From Amphimedon queenslandica (lineage: Eukaryota > Porifera > Demospongiae > Haplosclerida > Niphatidae): DNA of 64,000 nucleotides. Each line of letters begins with the position of its first letter. Position 1 is the stretch's first letter. The stretch is from contig NW_003546264.1 of NCBI RefSeq assembly GCF_000090795.2, forward strand, positions 264,191 to 328,190, in the 5' to 3' direction. The notes beneath the pieces were generated by a model. The model was not told the DNA's origin. It did no database searches and saw only the letters and a list, made by a program, of their open reading frames with translations. Shown piece by piece: positions 37,154-49,919 of the stretch. A program made the translations under genes and the position numbers.

Positions 37154-37506
37154 TATCGACTGTTATATTACGAAAGTTTACGTATTGTTCTCTTTATATG
37201 TTTTCTGTTAGTGACTGCTTAGTAATGATTGTGCAATAGCAGCTGTGAATATTTGTCTCTATGGATTGTGCAATACACATATGGGTTGTGCAAATAGACA
37301 TAATGAATATTATATTGCCCCGCCCTTTCGTGAATATCAATGAAGTGTTTAAATTTTTGCTAATGAAAAATAATAATAAATAACAGCAAAATTTTAATTA
37401 GCATCAATAATAATAATAATAATAATTAAATGTCAATTGAATGTATAGGAGGGCATAGAAAATGAAAGGGACGTGGGGAATAATAATAATAACAAAACTA
37501 AGCTAA

Positions 37507-37579
<73 letters not shown>

Positions 37580-37645
37580 TTTGACAGTTAAGGAATCTGT
37601 TTCAATAATAACTAGTTAATATCCAGTTCATTTTGGGCGGAGCCA
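37154..37645. other. intergenic between RNA ligase and NOS, with (AAT)n run
   Basis: This contains the RNA ligase promoter side and an AAT trinucleotide run at about 37508-37576. No gene is seen. Confidence 0.6.
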
Positions 37646-37983
37646 TTAGACGTCAGTTTGAACCATCGAATTACTCCTGATCTTACGAATGGCTCGCCTC
37701 TTTCCGCCATCTTGGTTATCTCTCAACTGGACGGAAGTTGGGCGTGACTTTGGACCGAGATTTGGCGGAGGTGGCTGTTCAAATGAGGGCGGAGGCACTT
37801 TTAGGGTTTTTGGAGACGTAGAACCCAGGATATTAGTGGTAGTTAGGGTGTCACCAGTGATCTCAGTTATGTTGAGCGTCACTCCGCTCTCTTTCTCTTC
37901 ATCTTCCTCATTGAATGATGTAGCAGTCAGGTGTGATCTGTAACCAGAAGGACCTCCCCCTAACTTCTTCATACCAGAAGAAC
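37646..37983 (-). CDS. possible alternative last exon of NOS with a PDZ-ligand C-terminus
   Basis: An open segment reads SSGMKKLGGGPSGYRSHL, continues with Ser/Thr/Pro-rich sequence, and ends KIRSNSMVQTDV then TAA. Acceptors lie at 37984 (CCTTAG) and 37995 (CTAACAG), behind a CT-rich tract of about 220 nt on this strand. Joining to a GTGGCT donor at 38703 in the preceding NOS exon keeps the phase and gives a 1702-residue form. The final TDV is a class I PDZ ligand. It could instead be a small independent gene. Confidence 0.4.
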
Positions 37984-37999
37984 CTAAGGATTGTCTGTT

Positions 38000-38235
38000 A
38001 GGAGTAGAAAGAGAGAGGGAGAGAGAGGGAGGGAGAGAGAAGGAGAGAGAAAGAGAGAGAGAGGGAGAGAAAGAGAGAGAGAGGGAGGGAGAGAAAGAGA
38101 GAGAGAGGGAGAGAAAGAAGAGAGAGAGAGGGGGGGGAGAAGGAGAGAGAAGGAGAGAGAGAGGGGGGGAGAAGGAGAGAGAGAGAGAGGGAGAGAGAGA
38201 AAGAGAAAGAGAAAGAGAAAGAGGGAGAAAGGAGA
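38000..38235. repeat. GA-rich low-complexity tract
   Basis: About 235 bp of AGAGAGGGAG-type sequence. On the minus strand it is an extremely long polypyrimidine tract just upstream of the possible NOS last exon. Frames through it encode only low-complexity peptides. Confidence 0.9.
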
Positions 38236-38680
38236 GGATAAAAAGATACATCATATGTACATATATTTATGTATGTGCATTCATTTTATTGTTTGTGCTT
38301 TTGTTTACTTTCCAAAGATGCTTGGGAACGACCTGCAGGTAGGGATAGAGAAGGAAAGACACAACACATAGTCACAATATCAACAAGTTGTGATAATCAA
38401 TTAAAAGTTTTTAATAATTATTAATAAACAAGTAAACCAACACATTCCCGATAATTCACACCTCAAATGAATAAACATATCGCCATGGCAACCGAACAAA
38501 CAAAACTCGAGGAGGAGGAGGTGGAGGAGTGTTGGCTGGTGGGCTTTATTTAGAAACTTCATGCGTTTATCAAAATAAAAAAGGCTTGGCTAACCATAAC
38601 TATAATATGTAATAATAAGCAGCTAAGGGGGTAGCTATGAGAAGTTATTAACTAATTATTAATTCTGTTTTGTCTCCTCC

Positions 38681-39542
38681 TTATAAATAATAATCGAAGC
38701 CACCAGCTACAGAGGGAGAGGGGGGAGGACTAGAAAAACTGGTTTTGCTCCTTCTAAAAACATTCGGGGACATTGGAGGTGGAGACGGAGGCTCCATCAA
38801 GACTGGGTACTCATACGGAAGCCTCTCCAAGGTTTTCTTCATCTTCTTTCGCTCCTTTTTCTCTTTGTCCTCCGTCCTCTCCCTTTCCTCTCTCCTCCTC
38901 CTCCTCCTTTCCTCTTTCTCCGTTGCCTTGTCAACATACGTTCTGTTGCCAGGTGATGTAGGCTCGTTAGCCTGCGTGGGCGTTGGAATGAGGACCGTCA
39001 CTGTCGGGCGTTTGGAGAAACGGTTTCCACCCAAACGAAGGGTTCCGTCTTGAGGGGTATCAAGCAATCCAGGCTACAATAAATACAAACAAACAATAAA
39101 CAATAATAAACAAACAAGGCACTGTGTACATGTAGAGAAACAACTTTGTGAGCAAAAGTTACAACTACTCTTAAGTTGTTCATAAAGTTATATTAATTCT
39201 GTATTGATGGGAGCTAGGCTTATCCCAACTAGGATGTACCGCCCTTCAATCTTTGCTGCAAGTACTGTACTGTATTACTGTCTGTACTGATAATATCTTA
39301 CAGTGGTTGGTGTGATGGGTGCTCTGCTGGATAGAGCAGACATCGGAGTGATGGGGCTATGATCAGCAGCACTAACGAGTATCCTCCATGCTCTAGAAAC
39401 AGAGGACATGGTCATGTGATTATCATGTGACTGGCACTCACTTTTTGGCTGCATTTCTGACACGACTTGTAACTTCAGCAGTCTTCAGAGTAACACCAAA
39501 GATGTCTTCATGATAATAGCCATTATCCTATAGAGATGAGTG

Positions 39543-39577
<35 letters not shown>

Positions 39578-39923
39578 ATTATTATTATTACTTTCATTGA
39601 TTCTATTAACTGTCTCGCTTCATCACTAGACATTGCAGCGTTCTCCTCAAATATATTCTGAAGGGTACGTCCCACGTCTGCTGCCATGGAAACGTCCCCA
39701 CACACATAAAAGTGTCCCCTCTCCTCTATCAGCTGCTGGACTATGGTGTCCGCATTCTTCTTCAATAAATGTTGGACATAAGTCTAAGAGGGAGAGGAGG
39801 AGGGAGGCAATAATTGAATATTAGTACTGTATATGACAGATCATGATTAGCACTATTATCACTATATGTATATGTACATGTAACAATTTGACGGAACACA
39901 TGTAAATTAACGCTTGTTGTATC

Positions 39924-39962
<39 letters not shown>

Positions 39963-39964
39963 CA

Positions 39965-40001
<37 letters not shown>

Positions 40002-40048
40002 TATTATTATCATTATTATTATTATTATTACTATCATTATTATTATTA

Positions 40049-40086
<38 letters not shown>

Positions 40087-43000
40087 TAGTAGTGCTTACT
40101 TTTTGCGGCCCTTCCCTGGAGAAAGCTACATGAACGTTATTCATTGCCCCCGTCAGCTGTGCTCTCTTAATCTCTTCTCTGTATATGTAATCTGTGTCGT
40201 TACGGCGACAACCGAAATACAGGGTCATGTCTCCCCAGTGGCTGTCTCTAGCGGCCACAAGACTAGCAAGATCCTTCCTTTGGAACTCATCTGAGGCCGA
40301 GCGCCTTAGTTTAAAAGTGCCGGAGGTTTTGGGTACTTTAAACTGAACTTGTTTGTCTCGTTTTACTTCCTCATCCGAACTCTCACTCTCGCTGCTGCTC
40401 TCCGTATCATCAATATCAGAGACCGGGGCTTGAGTTGGTCGAGAATCAACATCAAGTAGCTTAATTACTGGGGCCGTTACCGTGGATACAAAGCCCCTCC
40501 TACCAGCCTGCCCCATCCCTCCCCCTCCAATGCTTATCTTGTTAGCGGGCGTGTCTGGGATCACTGCCCTGCCTCCTTTTTGATTGCGAGGGACACGAGC
40601 AGCTCGGGCCGGAACTGCTTTAGAGAGAAGCTGCTTCTTGAGTTCTTCGCTTCGCTGGTACATCCTTTCCTGCCAGAATCCTCTAAAAGGAGCTATCCCA
40701 GTACCAGGGCCGACCATTATGATAGGAGCATGAGAGTCCTCTGGCATATGAAATGAATTAGTCCTAAATTGTAATAATTAAGAATCAATGTGTACATGTG
40801 TACCATGTTTTGGGTACTAAATATTAATGCAGTTTATTCCTTTATTAAACAATATGACCTATAGTATCAGTTAATATACATAATCTTTACCTTCTGATCA
40901 CAAAAGGTACAATGGATTCTGATCCCGGCTCCATCTTGTTGAGCCAAGTGGAACAGACCCCATAGTGACGTGGTCCCTGTCCTCCTCTCTTCCTGAAGGT
41001 TACCACGGCAATGGTGGCATGAATCTCATTTGGATGAGCGTTAGGGGATGAACTGATGGAGTAGTAACGCTAAAATAATAAATTAATTAAACAAATAAAA
41101 TAAATTAATAAATGATTCTCTTTCTTTATTCCTTACGCATTGAAGCAGTGGCAGGTTTTGGAGTAAAAATGGCACGTCAAGTTTAAGCGAATGGAATTGG
41201 TCCATCACTTCCAGAAGGTTAGGAAACCTCTCATACTTCCAGTCCTCGTAAACGTCACCTCCTTTCCCCAGCTCCTCGAGGAAATTCTGCTCCAACTTTC
41301 GAGTGGCCTACAAGAGAAGGAGAAAGTTAAGAAGAGAGTATAAGAAAGTGTCTTCTGCTTTATTATACCATTTTTTGAAATTGTTGGAGCAGCTGTGGTG
41401 TAGGTGGAGTGGTAATGTCAAGATAGTACATGAAGGCTTCTTGCAAAGTAACAGGAAATGGTAACCTCCTCTCCTTATTCCATTTAATGCCACCTGAAAT
41501 AACATTAAAAAATATTATTATCATGTGGAAATGTCATACAAAAATCCATAATACCAGATACTCGCTAATAGTTATAAATAGTTGTTACCTTCAGCTTCAT
41601 ATTGGGACTCAATGATGATTGGTTCATCTATTGCGGAGGTGAGGGGGAGTCTCTCTAGCAGCTGTCGTACCAGGCTGGGATTGTTCTGAGGATAAATGGC
41701 AATGTGGTCTCCAGGCTGGTAATTCATGTGATTCTGAGGCTTTATGACCACTAGTATTGTATTACGCCTTTAGAGGGAGAGAGAGAGGGATTATAATAAC
41801 ATTGGAGAATAGGAGAATGAAAGAGAGAGAGAGGGGGGGGAGAGAGAGGTCTGTGCTATTACTCAGATTGTGATGACTGCAGTTTAGCTCTTGACACTAA
41901 AGTACCAGCATAAATCTTCTTCTTGTGAACGTGAGACAAATCTAGAAATTAGGAAATAATATAAAAAGACACAAGAATGGAAAATACAATATTTAATACT
42001 TGGGTTTTTCCTTACCTCGGCAAATGTCTTTGGTTGGGACAGGTTCAGTAAATGAAGAAATTCTAAAAAAGTCTTTCTTGTATTCGGACTTGACGACAGT
42101 GCAATCACTTCCTTCTAATCTCGGCTCAAGCTTGTACACTTCGCAAGATCTCTGCATAGGAGGAGAAGGTAATTAATGGGCGTGGTTTATACGTACCAAG
42201 TAACACTCTCTCAGCCAGCTCTGGAAGCTCTCCTCTTGACCACAGAGTTCGTCTCCCTCCCCACAAGGATAGGCCTGTTCGGCCCCGAGAGAAAGGAAGA
42301 GGTTGTCAATTGTGTGAGCAAAAGCACAGAAGTTAGGATAAGCACGGGACCCCAATCCAAATACAGCATACCTTATAAGGAAGAGAGAGAAAGGCGTTTA
42401 ATAATACAACAGAAAATGTATTGGCACTTCAAAAAATAGTCATAACTCGAAAAATTGAAGTTGGAATCGGCTTAAACTTTCTACATAGCATAAGTACATC
42501 CATATGTATCAAAAAATGTAATAAAAATTGGGGGTGATTTCGGAGCCATTTTTTGGAAAAAACCATGGGCTATAGTACAGGGATTTTTTCAGAATTTTGA
42601 CGTTTTTTAAAAATGGCTATAACTTGAAAAATTGAAGTCGGAATCGGCTCAAACTTTCTACACAGCATAAGTACATCAATATGTATCAGAAAATGTAATA
42701 AAAATGGGGGGTGATTTCGGAGCCATTTTTTAGAAAAAACCATGGGCTATACGTCGGTGGCATATCATCCGTATCATTTAGTGAACCCGAGTCCATGGTC
42801 ATGTGTGGGGGCATGTGGGGCACTTTTTACGACATCGGGGGCGGTAGCATATTTTCATTATAGCATGCCGTGAGTATTAATATTGGGAGGGCATTATGCA
42901 ATGGGCGAAATCAAGAGGATTGGGAGGGGAAGTTGACTAATCCCAGCTGGCAAAAGCCGGCACGTATGGGCCCGAGCTTCTGGGAATTGAAACATCTTAG

Positions 43001-44161
43001 TACCAGAAGGGAAAAATCAAGCGAGATGCCGTGAGTAGTGGCGAGCGAAAGCGGAGCAAGGGGGCAAAGTAAGTTAAACCGTAGAGGGTAACAGGCCCGT
43101 GAATTACTTAGTAACCTATGATTAGACCCGCGTATGCGTGGAGTAGAATAATTTGAAGAAGGGTGAACCAGACATCCAACATCGCGAAAAGTAATGCACC
43201 GAGAGAGGAAGTACCGTGAGGGAAGGCTGAAAGAATGGTGAAAACGGAAATTTATTGCACAATAGAGCAGATGTAGTCATTGTACCTTTTGTATAATGGG
43301 TTCGCGAGTAAAATATTTGGCAAACTTAAGTCGATGGACGGAGGTGTAGCGAAAGCGAGCCAGGCGAGGCGCGAGTCAAATACGACCCGAAACCAAGTGA
43401 TCTAATCATGGGCAGTCTGAAACTTGTCGCAAGGCAAGATGGAGGGACGCACCGGTGGTTGTGGCAAAAATCTCGGAAGACCTGTGGTAAGTGGTGAAAG
43501 GCCAATCGAACTTGGCGATATCTGGTTTTCGACGAAAGCTATTTAAGTAGTGTGTTGCTGTATAAGATAATTTACCCCCGCATGGTAGGGCACTGATCGG
43601 GCCCAGGGCAGATAGCTGCTTTGTGTTCAGTCAAACCACGAAGGCACCACAAGCGACTAACCACCAACCTGGGGTTGGTCGTATCTAAGTACTTATGTGG
43701 GCAAAATGTGCGGGGGGAAAGAGTAACAATCAGACAGTTGGTGCGAAGGTCGACTGTCGAGAGGGGAATATAGTACAGGGAAATTTTCAGAATTTTGACA
43801 TTTTCTTAAAAGTGGTCATAACTTTAAAAATTGAAGTCGGAATCGGCTCAAACTTTCTACACAGCATAAGTACATCAATATGTATCAGAAAATGTAATAA
43901 AAATTTGGGGTGATTTTGGAGCCATTTTTTGGCTGTACTAACTTGACTTGAGAGAGTGGCTGCATCATGTCTGTCCTTGCTTTAGCTAACATCTCTGGGG
44001 ATGGTCTTGTAGCAACGCTAACCCTGTTCCGCCTTGAGGGGAGGGTCCCTGTACCACCTCCGGCACTGTGTAATAAATAAATGAATAAATAAATAATAAA
44101 AAGAAATTTAATATAAAAATACATGTGCAACTGCAAACAAACTTGTATATAGCAAAATTAA

Positions 44162-44203
<42 letters not shown>

Positions 44204-47200
44204 GTTACCCAATAATTCGTCCTGACTGCAAATCCAACAAATAGCGCCCAAACGGCTACAAAAAACAAACCGGAATTAGAAACAGGTCAGACAAGTTAGC
44301 ACTCTTACCTCTCCATTAGCAGGTGGGTCCCCACTACCAAAAGTGCTCGTAACGATGAGAACCAGCTGCTCATGCTCAAGATTGGCTCTGTTGTACTCGT
44401 CCATGCAATAAACGGAGCAGTTGAAGGTTCGGTCGAAAAGGGTTTTAACTATGTTGGCGTAGTTCTTGGATCGGCCGGTCTCAGTGGCGTAGAGCACTGT
44501 GGCTTTGATACGCTTCTTTTTAACATTCCTCATCATTCTGGTGGCATCAAGGACCATACTGCCGGGAAGAGAGAGAGATTATAAATTTAAAAGATCATAA
44601 TTATAAAGATTATTATTTATTATTATTATATTACGTTGCAAGAGCCTTGAAAGTCCTTCCAGTATTGAGTTTTGGCATATCCCCGGGCAAGTGATAATAT
44701 TTATAAGCAGGTTCCTAAATAGAATACCATGACATCGCGTGACATCACATGACATCATGTACATGTCATGTGATCATTACCTGATACTCATAAGCTGGTG
44801 TCAGATAATACAGCAACATTTCTTGATGGAATAGTTTAGACACGCTGCCAGAAATGGGCGGGACTAGCCACACCCAATCTGCCGGGCACCCTCCACGAGA
44901 TGCACTCTAAAAATTATTAATTAGTGGGCGTAGTCAAATAAAACCCTCTAACCTCTGACTTGAAAAACCCTGAGAACCCGTCGGTAGCAGTATGGTGATC
45001 AACAATTGAAACTCCAGCAGACTGTGACAAGAAGACAGATTTTTATACTCACAGCACAATAATATTAATAATTATAAGCACATGTACATGTATATTGATC
45101 TAATTTTGTGATCATGCGCATGTATGTACGTACCTGGTAACTATGTAATACAGCTACGTTAAGTTCAACAAGGGCCCTGTCCTTCCATAACTTGTAGGTT
45201 GATGTGTTCAGACCCATCCTCTCAGCAACAGGCTGATAAAAATAATAAAAATAAATAATAATAATAATAATAATAATGGTAATGATGATAATGATATGAT
45301 ATCTGTTACACTATGAATAGCGATACTAATATTAATTAGTTTAAACAATTAAAAGTTCAATATACATAGTCTATTCATTAACCTTTAGCAAATTGTAACG
45401 ATATTCATCGCTGAAATTCCTCGCAGCTATCTCAGTGCTCATGTACCACCCGTTAAAAGGAGCACCTGTAAATTCAAGCCCTCCAATATCAAGGAGGATA
45501 TTGGAGACGCCAGGAACAGCGTACCACTTCAGCTTGAGATCCTTGAACCACTTGTACCTGAGGAGAAAGGACATGGGAATTGTGATCTTTTACAATTAAA
45601 GTGTGTGTCATGCAGTTTTTGATAGTATAAAGACAGTTCATTGAATAAATAAATAATAAAAACATCTCTCTCTTAGGTATTTGTTTATTTATTTATTGAT
45701 TTCTTTATAGCAGTTAACTCTGGGATTTAAGTATATCAATAATTTAGTTACAAGAAGTATTGATGTCATTAGGCTGGCAGGACACTGCACGCACACATTT
45801 AATAACTGAATTACATGGAGAACAAACAAGACACAGTATGAGCTATGTAACTAGAAAGAATGTAAAACATTAAGAGGCTTAGCCTCCTAGATTCTGTAGC
45901 TGCTGGGAAAGCAGAATGTCTACCTTATTTTGTAAGGTCCCAATCGGTACAAGCCTATACAAAAGTACCTCTGAAATGAGGACACCTCTGTATTAAGGAC
46001 AGGTGGTGTGGGCACCAGTTTATAAACACTTATCAAGTTATTGCAAATATTATGTTGAGTTGTAATCAAAACAATAAAATAGTGACACATAAGGAAAATA
46101 CTGTGAGTTTGTTTGTAACTGGTACATTCCATAAAGTCATAAATATTACATCTACAACAAACTATCGTCATAGCTTCCAATAATTGAATTAGCAAGAAAT
46201 AGTAACAAGGGCAGGGAATGGAGGAAGAGAGAGAGAGGGAGAGAGAGGAAGAAGTATCTATAATCTAATTTTAAAGTATATTCAATTACAATGATACATA
46301 TCTTGTAGCTATCAGCTAATACCCCCATTGAAAAGTATGAATGAGACCGCGTACATGTAGATCAAATAACTATTAAGCCATAAATAGTTTATAATTATAA
46401 ATAGTTTAAAACTAGCTTTAAAATAGACAACATACAAAATAAGGACCTTTAAAGATGAAGTATCTTTTAAACTCACTCTGGGTGGACAATATCGACCTCC
46501 ATTATCAGTTCTGGTGGGATCGTGAACATTTCAGGTGGTTCGCCGTTTGCTTGAAGAACCAGCGGCAACACGTCAAACATCCCGGGTTTATTGTTAGGGG
46601 GACTCCAGCCCAGCTTGCGACAAACCTGGATATATTTATAAGTAATGACAATCAGTTAATGTGAGGTTTATAATGTCTAATTGACATTACAACTGGAGCC
46701 TCTTATGAATGAATGGCAACCAGCATTCAAAAGTGTATTTAATGTAACATTTCCATGCATGATGTATAACTTTTAAAGGTTTCACGAACCTCTGTGAACT
46801 CAACGCTGTCAGGGTCTCCAATTATAGAACCATCCTGTTGCTTGTAGCCGGCATATCTGATGAGCTGAGAGTTCCAGACTCTAAAGTCTGAGTTGGCTCT
46901 CGTGCGATGTCTAAATACTGTAATGGTTGACCTAAGAGAAATTAAAATAAAGTACATGTATATGTACATGTATATCTTTACCTAATTGATCCTTGGTTTG
47001 TGGCATAGCGGAGATGATCACACAGTGCCTCAAACATTTCTTTAGCTGAATCTACTTCCCTTGCATCAAGTACCTGAGAGAGAGAGAGAGAGAGAGAGCA
47101 GTATAGTAAAGTGGGCTATTACATTTTTGTGGTAACTGTGCAGCACTATAGCTGTCAAGTAATACAATCAATATATGTTTTACTTGCCTCACAAAGGGAA

Positions 47201-47919
47201 TGTTAAACAATACATCTATAACTAGTTACTATGAAGGATCTTCCTTACAGGAAATTGTTACTCCATGAAATCATATTCTACTATGATTTCTTTCTAATTA
47301 CCTTTACAAATATCTCACATCTCTTCCTTCCCCTCCTCTCCTCTCTTATGTAGCATGTGATTAATTCTCAATAGAATTAACAGACAATTAGTGTATGAGT
47401 ATCATTATCCACTATAGCATCATTTCTCTTCCTCCCTCCCTCTCTCTCTTCTTTTACTCCTTATAATCTACATGTTCATGTTCATGTACATGTACATGTA
47501 GACAAGCAGGTGGTTAATTTGAAGATGTAAATGAGTATTTATGAGTAAACAGGAGAGTGGGTGTGTGCCGGAGTAGTTTGATTAATCCCATACCTCAGAA
47601 GGTTTCACTCAATTATTGCAAATATGTGGTGTGAGCAATTGGCATGAGATCACATTAGCAACATACAGCCAGACAGTACAGGCACTACACGCGTATGAAC
47701 ACAAAATTAAAGTACCGATACATGTACACGCATGTAATGAATTTACAACTGCTTTTATGCAATAGTTTGCAATATTATACATGCAAGTTCAATTTTCTAG
47801 AAGTTAGTTCAGGGAAATTGTACTTGTTATGATCCAGTTTGTTAATTTTTCTAAGAAATCATCAACATAGAAACAATTAGAAAATATTTTAAATATTTAT
47901 GACCAGTCAGAAGGAAGGG

Positions 47920-47958
<39 letters not shown>

Positions 47959-49919
47959 AGGGAAAGAGATACTCCCACACACAAACATGTACATGTACAT
48001 GCAATTTCATTGGAATTACACTACTCATTTGTACTCTATAATGTTCATTTAAACTAACTAGTCCCATTTTCATTTGCCCGCCCACACATGCAAGTTGCCA
48101 TGACAATGACGTGTCTCCATGGTTACCTCAAGCTGTCGCCATATTATCCTATTGACACAGCGAGGGGCGTTCCTCCATGCCAAACGTGCCCCGTAGGTGA
48201 GCTCCTCGTAAGTCAAGTTATAGTGACCTTTCTCTTCTATTTCTTGGCAAACTTGAAGTGTTCTTGATTGGAGCTTTTGTTCATAATCATCACTTAGTGC
48301 ACTGAGAGAAAGAAAGGGAGAGAGAGAGAGAGAGAAGAGAAAGAGAAACCCTTAATATTCCCAGAAACCTCATTTTGGCATGTGTTATGATATTATAACA
48401 AAAACAACAGGGCAAACACACACAGTAACTGTCCCCTATTCTCCCTCTCTCCTCCTCTGGTCTCCTACACTCTCTCTCTCTAACTCACTCTACAAATTAC
48501 TCACAATTTTAAAGAATCATAATAAATCTTGATGTACTCCTTAGCCAATTCTTTCATCTCTTCCTTTGGTCTTGGAGGCCCATAAGGCCTGGACCTTGGG
48601 TGCTCCTTAGGCCAAATTATTGAGCCAACGCAATGAGAAGGATGACATCCAGTTTGTTTAGGCTATCGAAAATACAACATGCACAGTTATATACTGACAT
48701 GTAATAGTGGAAAGAATCACTGCATAACATTATGCAATGCAGAGTTCGATGTAGTGTGTCCAATGTAGTGTGTCCATCATGCCCATGTGTTGATTAGTTA
48801 ATTGTAGTATAGTGAATCTACTATAATGTTGTACAGCATTTATAATATGCATATAATCATTTTCTAAGTTGTGGTAACAAAAGAGCTACTAATAGGCTAT
48901 TAACAATAGGGGCAAACCCAGCTAAGTTATGTCAAATATTTTGGCAATTAACAGGTTACAAAGTCCAGGGTATGTTCCAGGGTATGCTGCATATATGTAG
49001 GTAATAATCCACTCACCACTGCCTTGGACTGGGTATGGAGTCTGTCCGTCTGCTGTTCGCCAGTCACATAGTTATTAAGAGTAATGAAGGTCTTGTTCCT
49101 CCAAGTTGGCAGCGCACCCAAATCTAAACTCTTTGATGGCTGTAGCGGTACCATTTCCCTTCTCGAGGACTCCGGAGTGAGGGAGTGTCTCTTACCACTT
49201 GCAAAGTGATCCTTCACTTGAAGTAGTCCGCCCGGTTTACCACCGTCGTCCAATGTCTCTGTGATCTGTGGAAGAGGCCCGCCTTTACGTCTCTGTCTCT
49301 GGTTAGGACGAGAAGTGGTAGCTGGTGCAGGAGTTTCGTTGTTTGGGTGGTCAATACTCACAGCTGGGGTTCCACCGTTACTCAGGGAGCCATCTGGTCT
49401 GAGAATCTGAGAGAGAGGGGGAGAGAGAAAGAGGAAAAGGAAAGTATATAAGAGGAAGACGTTACGGTAATAATAATAATAAATGTAACAACAATAATCA
49501 TCATAATAATAATGATGATTATGAGATTGATATTTCGAAGAAAATCAACATGGCCAACTTGTATCTATAACATTACAAATGTTGAAATGTCCATGTACAT
49601 ATACAGTAAAAACATCACAAAATATGTACAGTCGATACCATGTGTGTGTATATGTATGTGTGTCATTTACCTTTAGCGATACTTCACTCTTATCCTGGAG
49701 AGTGGATATGATATCTATAAGTTGACTGGAAGTATATCCAGACACATCAACTCCATTAACTTCAACAATTAGGTCACCAGGCCTCACTTCACCAGACCTC
49801 TGTAGTGCTGTTCCCTCAAGAATGGCATACACTTTGTTCTGTCTCTCGGAGTTCTTGTTGAATCCCAGCCCTAGACTTTCACCAGGTTTCTTTGATACTT
49901 TTATAAGATCGTAAGACAT
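38681..49919 (-). CDS. NOS: nitric oxide synthase with N-terminal PDZ domain (neuronal-type)
   Basis: Twenty-seven exons from 49919 to 38681 sum to 4794 nt, 1597 residues (human nNOS 1434). Order: PDZ domain (1-83, GESLGLGF), linker, oxygenase domain with the zinc pair C219-HPSH-C224, haem-ligand Cys314 ([10 protein letters not shown]) and the substrate Glu in GWYMSTEI. A calmodulin-binding stretch (about 625-650, [20 protein letters not shown]) leads to an FMN module ([26 protein letters not shown]) with a basic/Ser loop like the autoinhibitory insert. FAD (RYYSISSSP) and NADPH ([25 protein letters not shown]) parts follow. NOS converts arginine to citrulline and NO. Calmodulin site plus loop suggest Ca-dependent control. 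Oddities: Asn for Gly after the haem Cys, a ~120-residue insertion in the NADPH part, and a 160-residue basic/Pro-rich tail. Confidence 0.95.
39926..40084. repeat. (ATT)n microsatellite in a NOS intron
   Basis: About 160 bp of ATT repeats with regular CATT/ACTATC interruptions, between the exons ending at 40100 and starting at 39783. Poly-Leu or poly-Ile frames here are artefacts. Confidence 0.9.
42430..42751 (+). repeat. 178-bp repeats in a NOS intron, left of the rRNA insert
   Basis: Almost two units: AACTTTCTACATAGCATAAG, AATGTAATAAAAATTGGGGG, AAAACCATGGGCTATAGTAC (near 42560), then a second unit that stops at CCATGGGCTATA (42740-42751). The unit continues on the other side of the insert. 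Confidence 0.93.
42752..43768 (+). rRNA. inserted 5' part of a bacterial/organellar-type large-subunit rRNA
   Basis: About 1017 bp, visibly richer in G+C than its surroundings. It carries 23S-type landmarks in the correct order: GAAACATCTTAGTACC (near 42989), GTGAGTAGTGGCGAGCGAAA (43031), TACCTTTTGTATAATGGGT (43283), ACCCGAAACCAAGTGATCTA (near 43386), GTGAAAGGCCAATC (43494) and GACGAAAGCTATTTAAGTAG (43531). This covers domains I-II. These signatures are of 23S/mitochondrial type, not cytosolic 28S. The segment lies inside a NOS intron, opposite in strand, and is truncated at both ends, so it is not a working gene. The likely source is the sponge's own or another organism's mitochondrion; a bacterial symbiont is also possible. 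A TATA duplication may flank it. Confidence 0.85.
43769..43935 (+). repeat. 178-bp repeat resuming right of the rRNA insert
   Basis: TATAGTACAGGGAAATTTTC continues exactly where the left unit stopped. It is followed by AAAATTGAAGTCGGAATCGG, AACTTTCTACACAGCATAAG, AATGTAATAAAAATTTGGGG and GGAGCCATTTTTTGG. The NOS exon donor lies only a few bases further on, at 43942. Confidence 0.93.
45925..46018 (-). repeat. copy of the GAGGACACC dispersed element in a NOS intron
   Basis: ACAAGCCTATACAAAAGTACC, CTCTGAAATGAGGACACCTC and TGTATTAAGGACAGGTGGTG match 8718-8790 almost base for base. No tandem array is present here. Confidence 0.8.

Noticed and set aside
42752-43768. Functional rRNA gene or cytosolic 28S
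   Set aside because: It covers only the 5' domains, is truncated at both ends inside an intron, and matches 23S/organellar rather than 28S signatures.
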